Counted from the stretch's first letter, positions 1 to 11,269 are shown. The stretch: DNA of 64,000 nucleotides from Adiantum capillus-veneris (GCA_014529385.2 CM043956.1:88717221-88781220); one strand, 5' to 3'. Notes: generated by a model from the sequence alone, not told the origin. Made by a program: numbers and translations.

Positions 1-2
1 AC

Positions 3-4
<2 letters not shown>

Positions 5-40
<36 letters not shown>
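5..40. repeat. (AG)18 microsatellite
   Basis: An uninterrupted AG dinucleotide run of 36 bases begins at position 5. Similar CT/GA tracts sit inside several LTRs in the window, so it may be the edge of another element cut off by the window start. That origin is inference. Confidence 0.9.
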
Positions 41-42
<2 letters not shown>

Positions 43-1197
43 TGAATAAGAGCAGCAGTGGATGATGATAAATCCATGCGATGTGTTGTGTGGAAGCAGG
101 GTAGGCGCACGTCAAGTAAGGGTCGAAGCTCCACCTTGCGAAGACTAGCGCATCGTGATGCAGAGTAGGGCAACGAAGAGAGTGGATTGTGCATCATGAT
201 GCAGAGTAGCCTAAAGAGCTATGCGATCGCGATGCGCATGGAGGGCTGCACAGAGGCAATGATAGCGCTAGGCAGACCACCTTTTCTGCAAAGATGCTAT
301 GCTGGGAAGGGCGTAGAGTCTCTCACTCTCTCTCTCTCTATCTTGTTCAACCCTGTGCGGTCTGCAACTTGCCCTTCTTGCCTTTTGATGCTTTTACAAT
401 GAGTTTAGCTTGAGTTCAAGTCCACTGATCAAAGGTGTGCAGGTGTGCCAAGCTAGGTTCAAAGGGAGATAAACTCCACTCGACCTTTGTGTAAGAGGTT
501 ACATGGGGGAGCATATGAGCATATGTAGCGCAAGAATGGGAGATCTAGGGTGGCAAACCTGGAACAGCTAGGCAGGCGAGGTGATGGCTGAGAGAGGAGT
601 GGTGCACGGAGAAGCTGATGGCGACAACCTAAGGACTTTTCCGTTGAAATTGCAAGATTCGCTAAGAATCTCACACACAAATTAATGAGTTGGGAATGTA
701 GACCCAATAGGGTAAGAAAGACAATATAACTATATGGGATTTTCCTTATTCCTAAGCCTCAAATAACACTAACACCATAAGATAGAACAAAAATTAAAAA
801 AAGTACTCCTTAAGTACAAGATAGCACATGAGTATAGATAACTTTCGGTGGTTTTTATGAAAAGGGTCTAGAGTTTGCAATATCAAAGAATTATTTTCAA
901 GTGTTACCACATGAGAATTACAAAAATTGTGCTGGCATCTAATGTATTCATCAAACTTTCTATTTATATATGTCAATGGGGATGTACATTATTGAATGAC
1001 TTCATGGAGAGAAGATTATATGTTTCCCTTGTTTCAATACATCTCTATGTATTCTCCTTTCCCTTTTCCCCTCCCCCCTTGAGTGTGACTTATATCCCAC
1101 TTTCCTGCTTATAAGTGTAGAAGGAAAATTATTGGGGTATTCAAGATGAATCTAACTGGATTCTAGAAAATTATTGACATTATTGTGATTGATTGAT

Positions 1198-1319
1198 ATT
1201 TTTTCATACTTCTCTACAACTACTAAGACTTGCCCTTAGATATTGAGGAGAGATGAACCTTATTTTTTCATACTTCTCTATAAATTCTCAGAACTGGCCT
1301 TAGATATTGAGGAGAGATG
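1198..1319. repeat. Tandem duplication, 58-bp unit, period 64
   Basis: Two adjacent copies (1198-1255 and 1262-1319) both run from a T-rich start through cttagatattgaggagagatg, with scattered differences in the middle. The spacing is 64 bp. No coding or known element association was seen. Confidence 0.75.
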
Positions 1320-3019
1320 TGCACCATAGGACTAGAAATATCTTTTGAGGTTTCAAAGTTGAGGCATATGTGATAGCATTATTGCTTTGCATCTTTGCAC
1401 TCATTAGTGTCACCTACACTTGTTGCAACTATTTAGAGGTCAATCAAAAGGTCCTCCTTTAAGGAGACATGGAATTTTCTACATGCATGTATGTCCTTGC
1501 TTGAACATATGAAAAAGCCAACATTTTTCTTCTCAAAAGGTTATTACACATCCCAAAAATGTGGTCAATATCTCTTGCATTCTTGGATATTGGGTCCCAC
1601 CCCGAGACACTTTCTCAACACATCAAAGTTGTCTCCTAAGTGGGATGATACAGTTGAAGTGCTTACTAATAGCGCCCTAGAACAATGTACAATTGAAAAC
1701 ACCGATTGGAAGACATAACAGAAGAAGAGTGCCACTATAAATGATCTCATAATAGTGTTTATATTTATATTATAAATCCGTCTTGTAAAGTTACGAAAAC
1801 AAAAAATTCAAAATGTATAAGTAGCATCGATGTACAGAAATCTCATTAACACTAATCTTCTATAGGGTTAGCCACTTTTGTGGATTATAGAGACTTTTGT
1901 AAAAAGCTCACCAATATTCTCAAAATGTCAAAATGCAAAATTCTTTGACAAAAACATATAGTACAAGCTAATAGAAAACTGTGAAAGTTTTTACAAATGG
2001 TCAAGTTTTCTTTTCATGGCCATCAAAGGAATAATTTTTTCAAACGCAAAAAGAATATTAAAGTATCTCAAAGATTTTTGTTTTTGGCATGTCTATTGCA
2101 AATGTGAGTTTTGCCAAAAAAAAAAAAGGGACTCAAAGATAGGTGAAAGAAATTTTCAAGCGCACTCCAAATTCATTAAAATAGATCTATCAAAATTGTA
2201 CTTTTTCTGGCTAAGGACTAATGACACTGGATGATCATCCAAATTAGGTAAAAAATCTAGTTTTATACCAAAACTACTTTTTTTAGAAAGTGAATTTTAT
2301 ACCAAAATTACTATTTACAGAAAGTGAACTTTATATTTTTGGACTTTTTGAGCCAAAAAGTTTTCTCTTGTTAGACAAAAGAAAGAGAAATATGGAGCTT
2401 TGGAGAATCATTTTTTGCATTATCATTCTTAAAGTGATTAGCTCAAAACAAGATAGCATGGAAAAAATCATATTTTTATTTTGAAAAATGGGCAACTGAA
2501 GATTTTTTCAAACCATTCTCATGTAACCTATTATTAGAAATTTCTTTAAAAGTAGAACCTTGATTTACAATCCTCGACAAATTGGACCGACAAATTTGGA
2601 GTTAGAATGTGGAGAAATAGAAAAATTTAAACCAAAGCTCTTCAATCCACTTCCCATAATATTTAACTAGTTGTTCAAGGTTATAACCCCACTAGGTGTG
2701 TTAATACCAGTTAAAAGCAACAGCAGAGGAAAGCTTATTGAATGTTTATGGGAGAGAGCAGAGATTGAAATTTTATTTAAAAAAATCATATTTAAATATA
2801 GGGAAGCATTGAAATGCTTGGAGGTATTTGTGTCCTGTTTAAAGTGATATTTGTAAGTAGGGTTAATATTTTAATAAGCACCCTTACCCAAAAAGTTTTT
2901 TGTATTTTTGAACACACATTTCTACCCATTATAAAGGAGTAAAATACCCAGGAGCGACCCAAAAATGCCCCATCAATACAATTTTGTGTGCAAGAGTATG
3001 CAAATTGGCAAGAATATGC

Positions 3020-3149
3020 ACCACAGGGTAATAATATCGTCTTTATCGGTCAATGCTTATATTTAAGGGTTCAACATAAGTACACACCCACGTCTACATG
3101 ACAATGCATGTATGTAGATCAAGTAAAAACCCTAATCTAGTATATGCAG
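3020..3149. repeat. Direct repeat copy 1 of about 130 bp
   Basis: This segment runs from ggtaataatatcgtcttta to aaccctaatctag and recurs at 3446-3574 with small differences. Both copies are followed or preceded by variants of a gaagtctgtttgcgtt-like motif. It may be a satellite-like or decayed element family into which RLC-1 inserted. Confidence 0.7.
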
Positions 3150-3445
3150 AATACTTAGATGGATCGATCTAATAAAGATCGCCATTTTTAAAGATCATTT
3201 GCATTTTTGGAATTCGTTTTTGTTTCTGAAGTCTGTTTGCGTTATTGAAGTTTGTTTGTGTTATTTTAATTTGTTTTTGAGCTCCTGTCAGTTTTTGAAG
3301 TCCGCTTGTGTTTCTAAAGTCCGTTTGCATTTTTGAAGCTCGTTTGTGTTTTTTCTACCATTTTTCGCCAGCTCTAACTACCTCACATTCTCTAGCCATA
3401 CTCGATCCGTGCACACCTCGGTCTAGATGTGCACGAATATCACGA

Positions 3446-3574
3446 CCACCGGGTAATAATATCGTCTTTATTGGTCAATGCCTATATTTGAGGGCTTGTA
3501 TTAACTACACATTCATGTCTACACGACAATGCATGTACGTAGATCTAATACAAACCCTAATCTAGTGCATGTGG
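3446..3574. repeat. Direct repeat copy 2, ending at the RLC-1 target site
   Basis: This is the second copy of the 3020-3149 segment. Its last five bases, tgtgg (3570-3574), are the target-site duplication of RLC-1 and are repeated at 23603-23607. Confidence 0.7.
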
Positions 3575-4220
3575 TCTTAAGTATGGAGCCTGATTTACCT
3601 TGTAATATTCTATGGTAAAAGTGCACATTTGTAAGGCCCCCATTATGAGGAGAAGCCATCGTGCATAAGGAAAATCACTCGTCGAAAACCAAAATTTTCA
3701 CGGCCAAAAATCAGGGGCAACTTTAGGGGCCTCAGGGGCGGAAGCCCTCGAGCCTTTTTTTTCCTTCGCCGGAATATTCCTTTTTTCCGGAATATAATGG
3801 CCGGACGACGGTCGGAAAGTGGTCGAAAAACAACCGGCCGGTGGCCGGTAGTCAATGGCCGATGGCTGGTGGGCCGGTGCCCGAATTCAAAAGCGGACTT
3901 GTCTTCTCAAGGGCAGCCACACATGGACAGATTGAAGGGTCCGATTTGGACTTATCTACACAAGGGTGGCTACACATGGCTGCCTCTCATGAGAGAGGGC
4001 AGCCCTTTTGGCCTATAAAAGGAGGCCATTTCTACACACATTTCATAGTGTGAAGTTGATGCAACAAGGTGAGTGTGAGGTGGTGAGAGTGAAGCAAGGC
4101 GAGAGCTCCATTAAGGGTATAATCGCTTTGTAAACTACTTCTTGTTTTGAAGTACTAAAGCCATTGAGTGGCTGCTTTCCCGTGGACGTAGCCCACATTG
4201 GGTGAACCATGTATATTGTG

Positions 4221-4265
<45 letters not shown>

Positions 4266-4350
4266 CTATAATCTCTTGTGTGTGAAATCTATCTCTCGCC
4301 ATTAAGTAATCTACTCAAATAGCTATTTAGCTACGTCATATTTTCTAACA
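3575..4350 (+). repeat. RLC-1 5' LTR
   Basis: It matches 22843-23602 along its length and ends ctaaca. Its first bases read tcttaagtat where the 3' LTR has tgttaaatat, so the TG start is mutated, and about 10 extra bases (ggagcctgat) follow. A TATA-like tataaaa lies at 4014-4020 in a GC-rich context, and a CT microsatellite lies at about 4226-4261. The promoter role is inferred from position. Confidence 0.9.
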
Positions 4351-4351
4351 A

Positions 4352-4364
4352 CTGGTATCAGAGC
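4352..4364 (+). promoter_or_regulatory. RLC-1 primer binding site (tRNA-iMet)
   Basis: The sequence TGGTATCAGAGC begins two bases after the 5' LTR. It is the standard complement of the 3' end of plant initiator tRNA-Met used by copia elements to prime minus-strand DNA. Confidence 0.95.
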
Positions 4365-4423
4365 AAGGTTTGCTCGTAGCTAAATTATCCCAAGGAAAGG
4401 ATTCCTTGAATTGAGTGGGAGTT

Positions 4424-4628
4424 ATGGCGGAGGAAGGGAAGCTCAAGATTGACAAGCTCAACGGCAAAAGCAACCAACATTGGAAGATGCAGATTGAAGA
4501 CTATCTCTACCAGAAGGACCTCTATCTGCCACTAGGAGGTCTTGCAAAGATGCCCGCAACAATGGCAGATGAAGCATGGATTGTCCTTGATGGAAAGGCC
4601 CTGGGAACAATCCGGTTAAGCTTGGCGT
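4424..4628 (+). pseudogene. RLC-1 gag, N-terminal part, cut by RLG-1
   Basis: The frame opens with ATG at 4424 (MAEEGKLKIDKLNG) and carries the typical copia gag start in which a small protein binds its own RNA (…NQHWKMQIEDYLYQKDL). It runs to codon GCG-T at 4628, where RLG-1 enters. The next residues continue at 19248 (…LSLA then STVAFNV) when one gcgt copy is removed, so this exon-like break is purely the insertion. It would encode the capsid precursor forming cytoplasmic virus-like particles. It is inactive as it stands. Confidence 0.9.
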
Positions 4629-6185
4629 TGATGGGGACTTTTCACAAGCCAAGCTCCCATACCCCTCTTCTCTCGTCCCCACCCCATGAAAACCCCCTCT
4701 TAGGGAGGGAGTGATAAAAGACATTGGAAAAAGTAAGAAAAAAATAAATTATGATTATGTAAATATATGAGAAAGGTAAAATAGGCCACCTCATGCCTGC
4801 GGGGCAGTCCATCCCCACCTTGCCTCCTTTTTCTTCACTGTTGCCCCGCCGTGTGTCCCTTTTCCTCTCCTCCACTCAAAAGGTCAACCCCCTCTCTCTT
4901 CCCCTTGTCCTTTCTCCTTTCTCTCTCCCCTCAAGCTACCCCACCTCTCACCAATAATGCATTCTAACTCACCAATAATGCACCCTAACTCACATGCAAC
5001 TTACCCTATCTTCCAAAATAGTATACCCCACCCCCCCTTTCTCTCTCCTTTCATATCCCATGACCCAAATACCCCCCCCTCTCTCTAAAGGGCTCCATGT
5101 CTCTTGTCTTGTAGCTAAATAACCTCCCCCACACTCACACACACACTCAGTTTCACTAAAAAAGGTGCCCCCAGACCCATGCCCACCCGGTGGTTACCTG
5201 ATTTTTCTTGTGTTCACACACATCTGCACACAGATTCACCTCTGAACACACTCCTCTCTCTCCCCTCTTGTAATTGGTCTATTCTCCATGTCACCTCTCA
5301 CTTTTTTCATCAACCCATCTCTCTCTCTTAGTCTCTCTCTCATGAGACTGCTGTTCTGGCACATATACACACAGCCAGACAAGTGGGGCCCACAGTCACA
5401 TGGCCTATGTAGATAATGATTTCTTCATTTCTAAATTCTAGAATTTCTCCCCCCCCCCTTCTCCCCTATATAAAGAGGGGTCACCATCACACAAAAACAC
5501 ACAACATCACCAAAGAATACACTATGCACTGTGTGTGCCTAGTGCACACACACACACACACACACCATCACCATCACCACAATCACCATGCTTGTCTTGA
5601 GCATGACCTCTACACCCTTGTCTATGGAAGATGAAGGGAAACTAAATGAAGGATGATGCCCATAATCCTCGTGCGAGTCTTCGCCATCAACTCCCACCTA
5701 TCCGCCATGTGCTCTACCACTCTCTCCCTTCTCATTCCCCTACCCTATGCTCCCCATTTCATCGCCTAATTCTCTAAATAAAGCTTGAGGTTTTGTGAGT
5801 ATGTTTTCTTGCAATGTTTTGCCCATGTGAGGTGTGCGGAATCGCCACCTAGTCTTGTGTTTTGGAGTGAGCTTGTGTATGTGTGAAGGGTGTGTGGATT
5901 CGCCATCCTTTTGTGATGCGTAAGTACTAAGCTGCTATACCCCCTCCCTCACTCTCTCTCTCTCTCTCTCTCACTTGATCTCATTCCCTTTCCTTTTCAT
6001 CATTACTCCCAACCATCCATCTCTCTTGGATGAAAACTTTGTTATGGTGGTGTGTTGTTTCCATCCTAGCCGCTGAAGCTAGGTGGTGCCCCCTGTTTGC
6101 TTTACCATGACAGGCTCGAGGCGCACCATTCGGTCTCCGGTGTTTTAGAGGCTGTCGTGGTTCGGGGTTTGCTTTGCTCTCGTCA
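4629..6185 (+). repeat. RLG-1 5' LTR (1557 bp)
   Basis: It begins tgatggggac and ends ctcgtca, and is collinear with 17746-19243. A TATA box (ctatataaag) lies near 5465-5475, followed by a leader containing CA and CAT repeats. CT-rich microsatellites occur at about 5956-5972. Relative to the 3' LTR it carries about 59 extra bases near 5150-5208. Short open frames inside it (for example 5416-5634) are repeat translations and not genes. Confidence 0.93.
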
Positions 6186-6204
6186 TTTGGTGCCCCCACT
6201 GAGG
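6186..6204 (+). promoter_or_regulatory. RLG-1 primer binding site, unassigned tRNA
   Basis: The bases after the LTR read tttggtgcccccactgagg. The same motif, with one difference, sits at the equivalent place in RLG-2 (minus strand, 32883-32903). The TGGTGCCCCCAC core ends as a tRNA CCA complement should. I cannot name the tRNA with confidence; it is not the usual iMet, Asp or Arg site. Confidence 0.75.
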
Positions 6205-7042
6205 ATATTTTCATGAAACCCTTCAGTTTACAAGACTGAAACCTTAAACTATTGTGAATGGATGAATGGGTAGCAGGATTTTCTAATTGGACAAGAGAAG
6301 AAGAAGAGCTCCAAGCACAACTAGACGAACTCTGCATCTCCATGGAAGCTCGAGTGCCAGGCGTAACGGTAATCGATTTGCAGTGGGAGAGTCAACCAAC
6401 ACGCCAAACCCAGTGGATATACATAGGCCAAGTGCCAAGAAGAAGAAGGAGAAGGTCGAAACCATGTCCGCAACCTACAACCAACCCACAACAACAAAAT
6501 GGAAGGAGCTCTACACAATAGAGAATCAACACTATTCTACTTTGAGAATCGGGTAACTCAAGTCACCGAGGTAATTATCACAGTGAGTTTTCAAGTCGCA
6601 CCTGATGCTGCAGCACAGATAACGGAAGCATTGGCTCACACTCTCACTAGAGAAACTAGGGATCTACTGAGTTTTTTTCAGGAAAGAACACCACCCTCTC
6701 CCACAAGCTTGGACATTGAATAAGCACCTCTAAGCTTCACATGAATCAGTACAACCTACCTCAAGACAGATCACACATACCAACACGTGTACGCTCAATC
6801 AAGGTAATACTGGATTTGAAGGCTCACTACCAGCACGTCATTGACACCATGCCGGGTGGGGAGCGGTTTTTGGAGGTTCTAGCATCAGATCAACCATTTG
6901 TCTTACCTTTGGTACAAGGCAATGTACCGTTTGAAGATTTAATCTATGTCCTAGTATAAGAGGGTATACACGCCTCCTTGTAAAGAAGAAAAAAACTTTT
7001 GCAAGTTAAGCAGTGTGTATTTCTAGCTCTCTCTCAGTAATC
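6205..7042 (+). other. RLG-1 leader with small upstream ORFs
   Basis: This 0.8-kb untranslated leader holds a 74-codon frame ending at 6723 and the conserved 72-codon mini-ORF at 6741-6959. The gag ATG follows 83 nt after the mini-ORF stop. RLG-2 has the same layout, which argues that the leader organisation is a property of this family and not chance. Confidence 0.7.
6741..6959 (+). CDS. Conserved leader mini-ORF, 72 aa, unknown function
   Basis: It starts with ATG at 6741 (MNQYNLPQDR) and ends ...PFVLPLVQGNVPFEDLIYVLV. The two mini-ORFs in the RLG-2 leader end ...PFILPLIRYDRSLDVYIFVLF and ...PIILPLIDYHRSFDVNIFILL, with total lengths of 70 and 72. The shared length, the common PxxLPL...(D/E)...I(F/Y)xL C-terminus and the conserved distance of about 84 nt to gag suggest a real translated product. 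I see no known domain. A role in translation control, as an upstream ORF, or as a small accessory protein are both possible. Whether it is expressed cannot be seen. Confidence 0.6.
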   Translation: MNQYNLPQDRSHIPTRVRSIKVILDLKAHYQHVIDTMPGGERFLEVLASDQPFVLPLVQGNVPFEDLIYVLV

Positions 7043-8350
7043 ATGGCAAGTGTAGCATTTCCAACATTTAAAGGAAAGAAGGGGGAGGATTTGGTAACAG
7101 ACTTCCTAGATGACTTTGAAGTAGCATGTGTAGTGAGCAACAAAGATATGGATGAATCCCGGGTTAGAATCTTTAAGCATCTCATGAAGCTAGAAGCTAG
7201 ATCATGGTACAATGCACTTCCACAAGCAACCAAGGATGACTGGGAACCCTTAAAAACCGCTTTTAAGAGGCGCTTTGGGGGAGGTACCACTTCAGAAAAG
7301 TTGTGGGACAAGTTGAGAGACTTGAAGCAGGAGGGTCTTTTAGAATATGCCATCTATGAGTCCAAATTTGTGGATTTGTGGGAACGGTGGGTTGAGTCAC
7401 TGGCTAGGGGGGAAGCTGCACCCGATTTCCTAAAAAAAGATCAGTTCACGCATGGCTTATGGCCGCTTCTCAAGGAGAAGGTGAAAGGTAGATTCCCGGC
7501 TACGTACGAGTTAGCCGTTGAGATTGCTCGCCTTAAAGACAAGAAGCTGCGAATGAAAGCCAAAGAAATCGAGTCAACAGAATCAGGAACATCGCGTCGA
7601 CCAGCAACTACGACAACCACCATTCCACCACCACCACCGGCTCTTGGGGTAAGAGATGACCAACAAGATATGTTGGCCCATATTACTGACCAACTGCAGA
7701 ATTTTTCTGTCCACTTAATACAACAAGGGAGGAGTCAAGAAAGAGATCAAGACCCTGGAAGAGCACGACGACAAAACAGGGAGTATCATTGCTACAACTA
7801 CGGAGAAGACGGTCACGGTATGTACTACTGTCCCAAACCATGACAAAACTATAGTAGAGGAGGTAGGAGGAACCAATTGTCACCCCCTAGAGAAAGAACA
7901 CCCCCACCCCGAGCACCACCCCCACCAACACAAATTCTACGTCCACCCCAGACACCACTACAAGCATCCATCCCACCTCTTCCACCAGCCCCACCACCTG
8001 ATCGCCCTGTAAACATCATAAGGCTAGAAGAGAAAGGAAAAGCCATAGTAGTGGATCCACCCAGAGCAAAGGAGAGGGACAAGGGTAAGGAGAAGGTAAC
8101 CTTTTTAGAACCACTTGAAGCCATGACTGTGAAAAGAGCTAGGAGGGAGAAAGCTACACAATCAGATGATGAGAGAAGCATGAGAGGAGAAACTAGCAAG
8201 AGCCCATCCAGGCCACGACGGAAATTGGGCATCACCGACTTCCAGCAAGGGGAAAGTTCTAAGCCCTATGATCTAACATTGGATGTGGCAGAGCAAGGAC
8301 CGAAGATTACATGGCCACAGCTGCTACATCTTGCACCAAAAGTAAGGTGA
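7043..8350 (+). pseudogene. RLG-1 gag (capsid and zinc knuckle)
   Basis: The first ATG in frame is at 7043 (MASVAFPTFKGKKGEDLV); the frame extends a little upstream without ATG. It holds the retrotransposon gag domain (SRVRIFKHLMKLEARSWYN through FKRRFGGGTTSEKLW), then a Lys-rich stretch and a CCHC-like knuckle near 7790-7840. That knuckle reads CYNYGEDGHGMYYC, so the second Cys is replaced by Tyr. A TGA at 7841 and another at 8348 interrupt the frame, which otherwise continues through a Pro-rich linker (7877-8000) into protease. RLG-2 has an Arg at the place of the second stop, so CGA to TGA is likely. The protein would form virus-like particles. Confidence 0.88.
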
Positions 8351-9211
8351 CAATGGTCTAAAATGGTAAGTACAAGACGTTCCAAAACAAAGGTAGCCGG
8401 AGCAATTTCGGGATGCAACATGGATGACATCCTTCCAATTGTCGACGTAAACATAAAAGGAAAGAGGGTTGGAAACACCTACATTGATGGAGGTGCACAA
8501 ATCTGTGTAATGAGCGAAGCTATGATGCTTCGATTAGGGCTCGAGGTTGAGAGGCCTTCTCCATGCAAGGCAAAGATGGCAAACAATGCAAAAGTAAAGT
8601 GTGTGGGTGTGGTAAGTGCCGTGAAAATCAAAGCTTTCAACACTGAGGTAGAGGTAGATGTTTTTGTAATGCCTACTAAGGGGGAGGGCTATCCACTAAT
8701 TTTGGGAAGGCCATGGTTGATGGCCATGAAGGCAAAACAAGACTAGGGTACTGGCCTTCTACGCATGACCGGTAAGAAAGGGGAGACAATCTACTACGAC
8801 ATGAGGATTGGCAAGCAGAAGCAAATGAATCTGGAAACATCGGCAGATGAAACCACTAGCGAATCTTCCAGTTCTGAGGAGGAGACCACATCCACCGACG
8901 AAAGTGACAGTTCCATTGATGTGATGGGTATCATTATGAAGGATCCACAAAGGGTAAGCACAACTGGTGATCCATCACCAAAAGGGAAACCCAATGAAGA
9001 GGAGAGAAAATCACCTAGGCTAGGAGGAAGTAGGTTGAAGGGTATGTTGTCTATGGAATTAACACTTGAGGAGAAAGATAGTTTTTTGCAAATGTTGATG
9101 GGATTTCCTAACCTGTTCATTGACAACTATAAAAGAATCATAGGCATTATAGTGGTGGAACATCATATTAAGCTGAAGGAAGGGGTAAAACCAGTTGTTC
9201 AAAAGCTATGA
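8351..9211 (+). pseudogene. RLG-1 retropepsin (protease) and linker
   Basis: A retropepsin-like domain is visible at 8420-8740. The active-site region reads YIDGGAQICVM, with DGGA instead of the usual D(T/S)GA, and the flap-distal strand reads YPLILGRPWLM. RLG-2 shares the DGGA variant, so it is a family trait. An in-frame TAG at 8744 stands where RLG-2 has Trp (TGG to TAG). An acidic linker follows (8765-8960, Ser/Glu/Thr-rich) and leads into reverse transcriptase; two consecutive TGA codons (9209-9214) end this part. The protease would cut the gag-pol polyprotein. Confidence 0.85.
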
Positions 9212-9214
9212 TGA

Positions 9215-10053
9215 TTGGGGGTCATACAAGAAAAGGCACTCTTGGCGGAGGTAAGGAAACTGCTAGAGGCGGGATTCATCTATCCTGTAGAAAACTCAGA
9301 ATGGGTGTCACCCGTAGTGGTGACGCCTAAAAAGAATGGTAAGTGGAGGGTCTGTGTTGACTACAAACCACTAAATGCAGCTACAAAGAGAGACCACTTT
9401 CCTCTCCCTTTCTTGGATGAAATTCTGAATGAAGTACCGGGTTTTGAATGCTATACCGTCTGTGATGGTTATTCTGGATACTTTCAAATACGCATAGCCT
9501 TGGAAGATTAGCTAAAAACCACTTTTATCACGCCATGGGGTTGTTTTGCATACAGGGTTACATATGTTTTTCAACCGTTCTTTGGAACATTGATAAGAGT
9601 GTTCATTGATGATTTTTGTATATATAGCTCCCGTATTTCACATTTAGAAAAGGTAACTGAAGGTTTGGCCAGGTTGCAGAGCCTAGGTCAGCAATTAAAT
9701 GTGGATAAATGCCACATTGGGGAGAGTAAAGTCATTCTACTAGGCCATGAAATTTCAGCAAAAGGTATCAACGCCGACCCAAGTAAGGTGTCCGCACTCA
9801 TAGCCCTACCTTCACCAACGACTGCACGTCAACTGGTCTCTTTTCTACAGAAGGTGAGGTACTTAAGTAGATTCATACATCTACTATCACAACTTGTTCT
9901 ACCACTGCAACAACTCACTCAAAAATCAACTTTCACTTGGGACCAGGAAAGCGAACATCACTACAACAAGGTAAAGGAGGTCTTAGCCACTCTACCAACT
10001 ATCTCACCACCTAAGTGGGATGAAAAATTCTATGTCACCTCAAGTGTTGGTGA
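9215..10053 (+). pseudogene. RLG-1 reverse transcriptase, missing a core motif
   Basis: Fingers and palm are clear: GFIYPVENSEWVSPVVVTPK, WRVCVDYKPLN, then TVCDGYSGYFQI and the catalytic FIDDFCIYSS (9596-9625). A TAG at 9509 replaces a Gln present in RLG-2. Between FAYRV and VFQPFFG about 16 codons are missing in frame. They hold the conserved MPFGLTNAPATFQ motif that positions template and dNTP, so the enzyme would be dead even without stops. The thumb continues to 10053, where RLC-2 enters at SSVGD. RLG-1 resumes at 15521. Confidence 0.9.
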
Positions 10054-10196
10054 TGTTAAGATGTAGAGAGAAAGAGAGAGAGACGAGACAAGAGACACAC
10101 CATATACGCTCCCAAAGACTGATTCATATTGAGGACAAGATACAAATATATAGGTGAGACCAAGTTGAGTAGAGTGAGCCATATATAGCTCCAACA
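10054..10196 (-). repeat. RLC-2 3' LTR (143 bp)
   Basis: It is the left copy of the LTR and, base for base as I read it, equals 15373-15515. Bases 10197-10205 (cccccactc) just inside are the complement of the polypurine tract. The internal stretch 10206-10444 is 3' untranslated sequence with nothing recognisable. Confidence 0.93.
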
Positions 10197-10444
10197 CCCC
10201 CACTCAAACAAAGGTCTCTAGCTTTGGATGAAAAAACCCTTGGGGAGTTCAAGGGAAAAACCCAAGCCCCTATACAATGTGAAAATATGAACCAGCGATG
10301 ATGATGTGAAAGTGAATTGTGCATCTATGTACAAACATTCAAGTGACTTAGAGATCACAATGTGCAAATGTGGAGTGTGCATAGTGCATGATACCTAAAA
10401 TTTTACAATGTCATATGTACAAAGCTATTACAATAGCAAAGAAG

Positions 10445-11131
10445 CTAATCTAGAAAGAGTGAGGTCGAAGCAACTCCAAGCTCCGAGCGCAAGAGGATGA
10501 AACGTGACTCGTTGAGGCCTTTGGTCAAAATGTCTACAATCATCTGGTCACTTGGACAGTGTTCAACCATAATGGTTCCTTTGCGTACTTCATACCTGAC
10601 ATAATGATAATGGACAGCAATGTGCTTTGACTTATTATGTTGAACATAGTCTTTTGCAAGACTAATAGCACTTTGGTTGTCACACCGCAAGGGTGTGCTA
10701 GAAAGAGGAGAGTGACCAATATCAACCAGCATTTGTCGAAGCCAAATCAACTCGTGAGCTGCAAGTGATGCCGCAACATATTCTGACTCAGTCGTAGAAA
10801 TTGCAACACAACGTTGTTTCTTTCTAGTCCAAGAAACAAGACAACCATTTATAAAGAAGCAATTTCCACTAGTAGATCGCATAGATAAATGTGAGCTTGC
10901 CCAGTCTGCATCTGTGTAACCCAAAAGAGAAAGAGATTTCATAGAATCCGATGTGAGTTGTCGTCGATAGACTAAACCAAAATCTGTAGTGCCTTTCAAG
11001 TATTTCAACACACGCTTTGCAGCAGACCAATGCTTAAGAGAAGGACATGCAAGATGTTGTCCAAGATAATTAGCAGCAAACAGAATATCAGGACGAGTGT
11101 TCATACCAACAAACTGAAGACATCCAATCAA
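10445..11131 (-). pseudogene. RLC-2 RNase H and polymerase C-terminal part
   Basis: The frame reads MIGCLQFVGMNTRPDILFA, ALKRVLKYLKGTT-like sequence, then the copia RNase H. Catalytic carboxylates are visible in GYTDADWA, TTESEYVAA and CDNQSAI. It ends SLFLD with a stop at 10445. It lies in a different frame from the reverse transcriptase upstream, with the shift around 11130-11270. The product would remove RNA from the RNA-DNA hybrid during reverse transcription. The segment itself is uninterrupted. Confidence 0.9.
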
Positions 11132-11269
11132 GTTAGCATAAGGTTGATTTGTGCAAGTTGACCGCCATTGTCAGAAGTGTTCTTCGTAGAGCTTGCAAGA
11201 CAAGGTGTGTTGGCTGAATGTGCAGATTCCATACCAAATTTTTTGAATAGTATCTGCAATAAACTTTGA

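Larger units (their letters stand above)
1..3574. other. Intergenic sequence without recognisable genes
   Basis: No open frame here is long or similar to a known family. It is AT-rich, with a GA microsatellite at the very start, a tandem duplication near 1.2 kb and a duplicated segment near 3.0-3.6 kb. Several short frames (up to 85 codons) occur but none shows a domain, and I regard them as chance. The last part (about 3150-3350) resembles 23610-23780 beyond RLC-1, because RLC-1 inserted into a locally repetitive stretch. Confidence 0.7.

Noticed and set aside
187-2484. Small frames in the first 2.5 kb as host genes
   Set aside because: All are under 85 codons, with no domain, splice pattern or codon-bias clue.
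4458-4724. Minus-strand frames at the RLC-1/RLG-1 border and similar frames at 17638-17841 and 6283-6518
   Set aside because: They are shadows of gag or of LTR sequence, and the similar pairs exist because the LTRs are repeated.
5416-5634. His/Thr-rich frame in the RLG-1 LTR
   Set aside because: It is produced by CA and CAT repeats in the LTR leader, and the same kind of sequence appears in the 3' LTR with different frame breaks.
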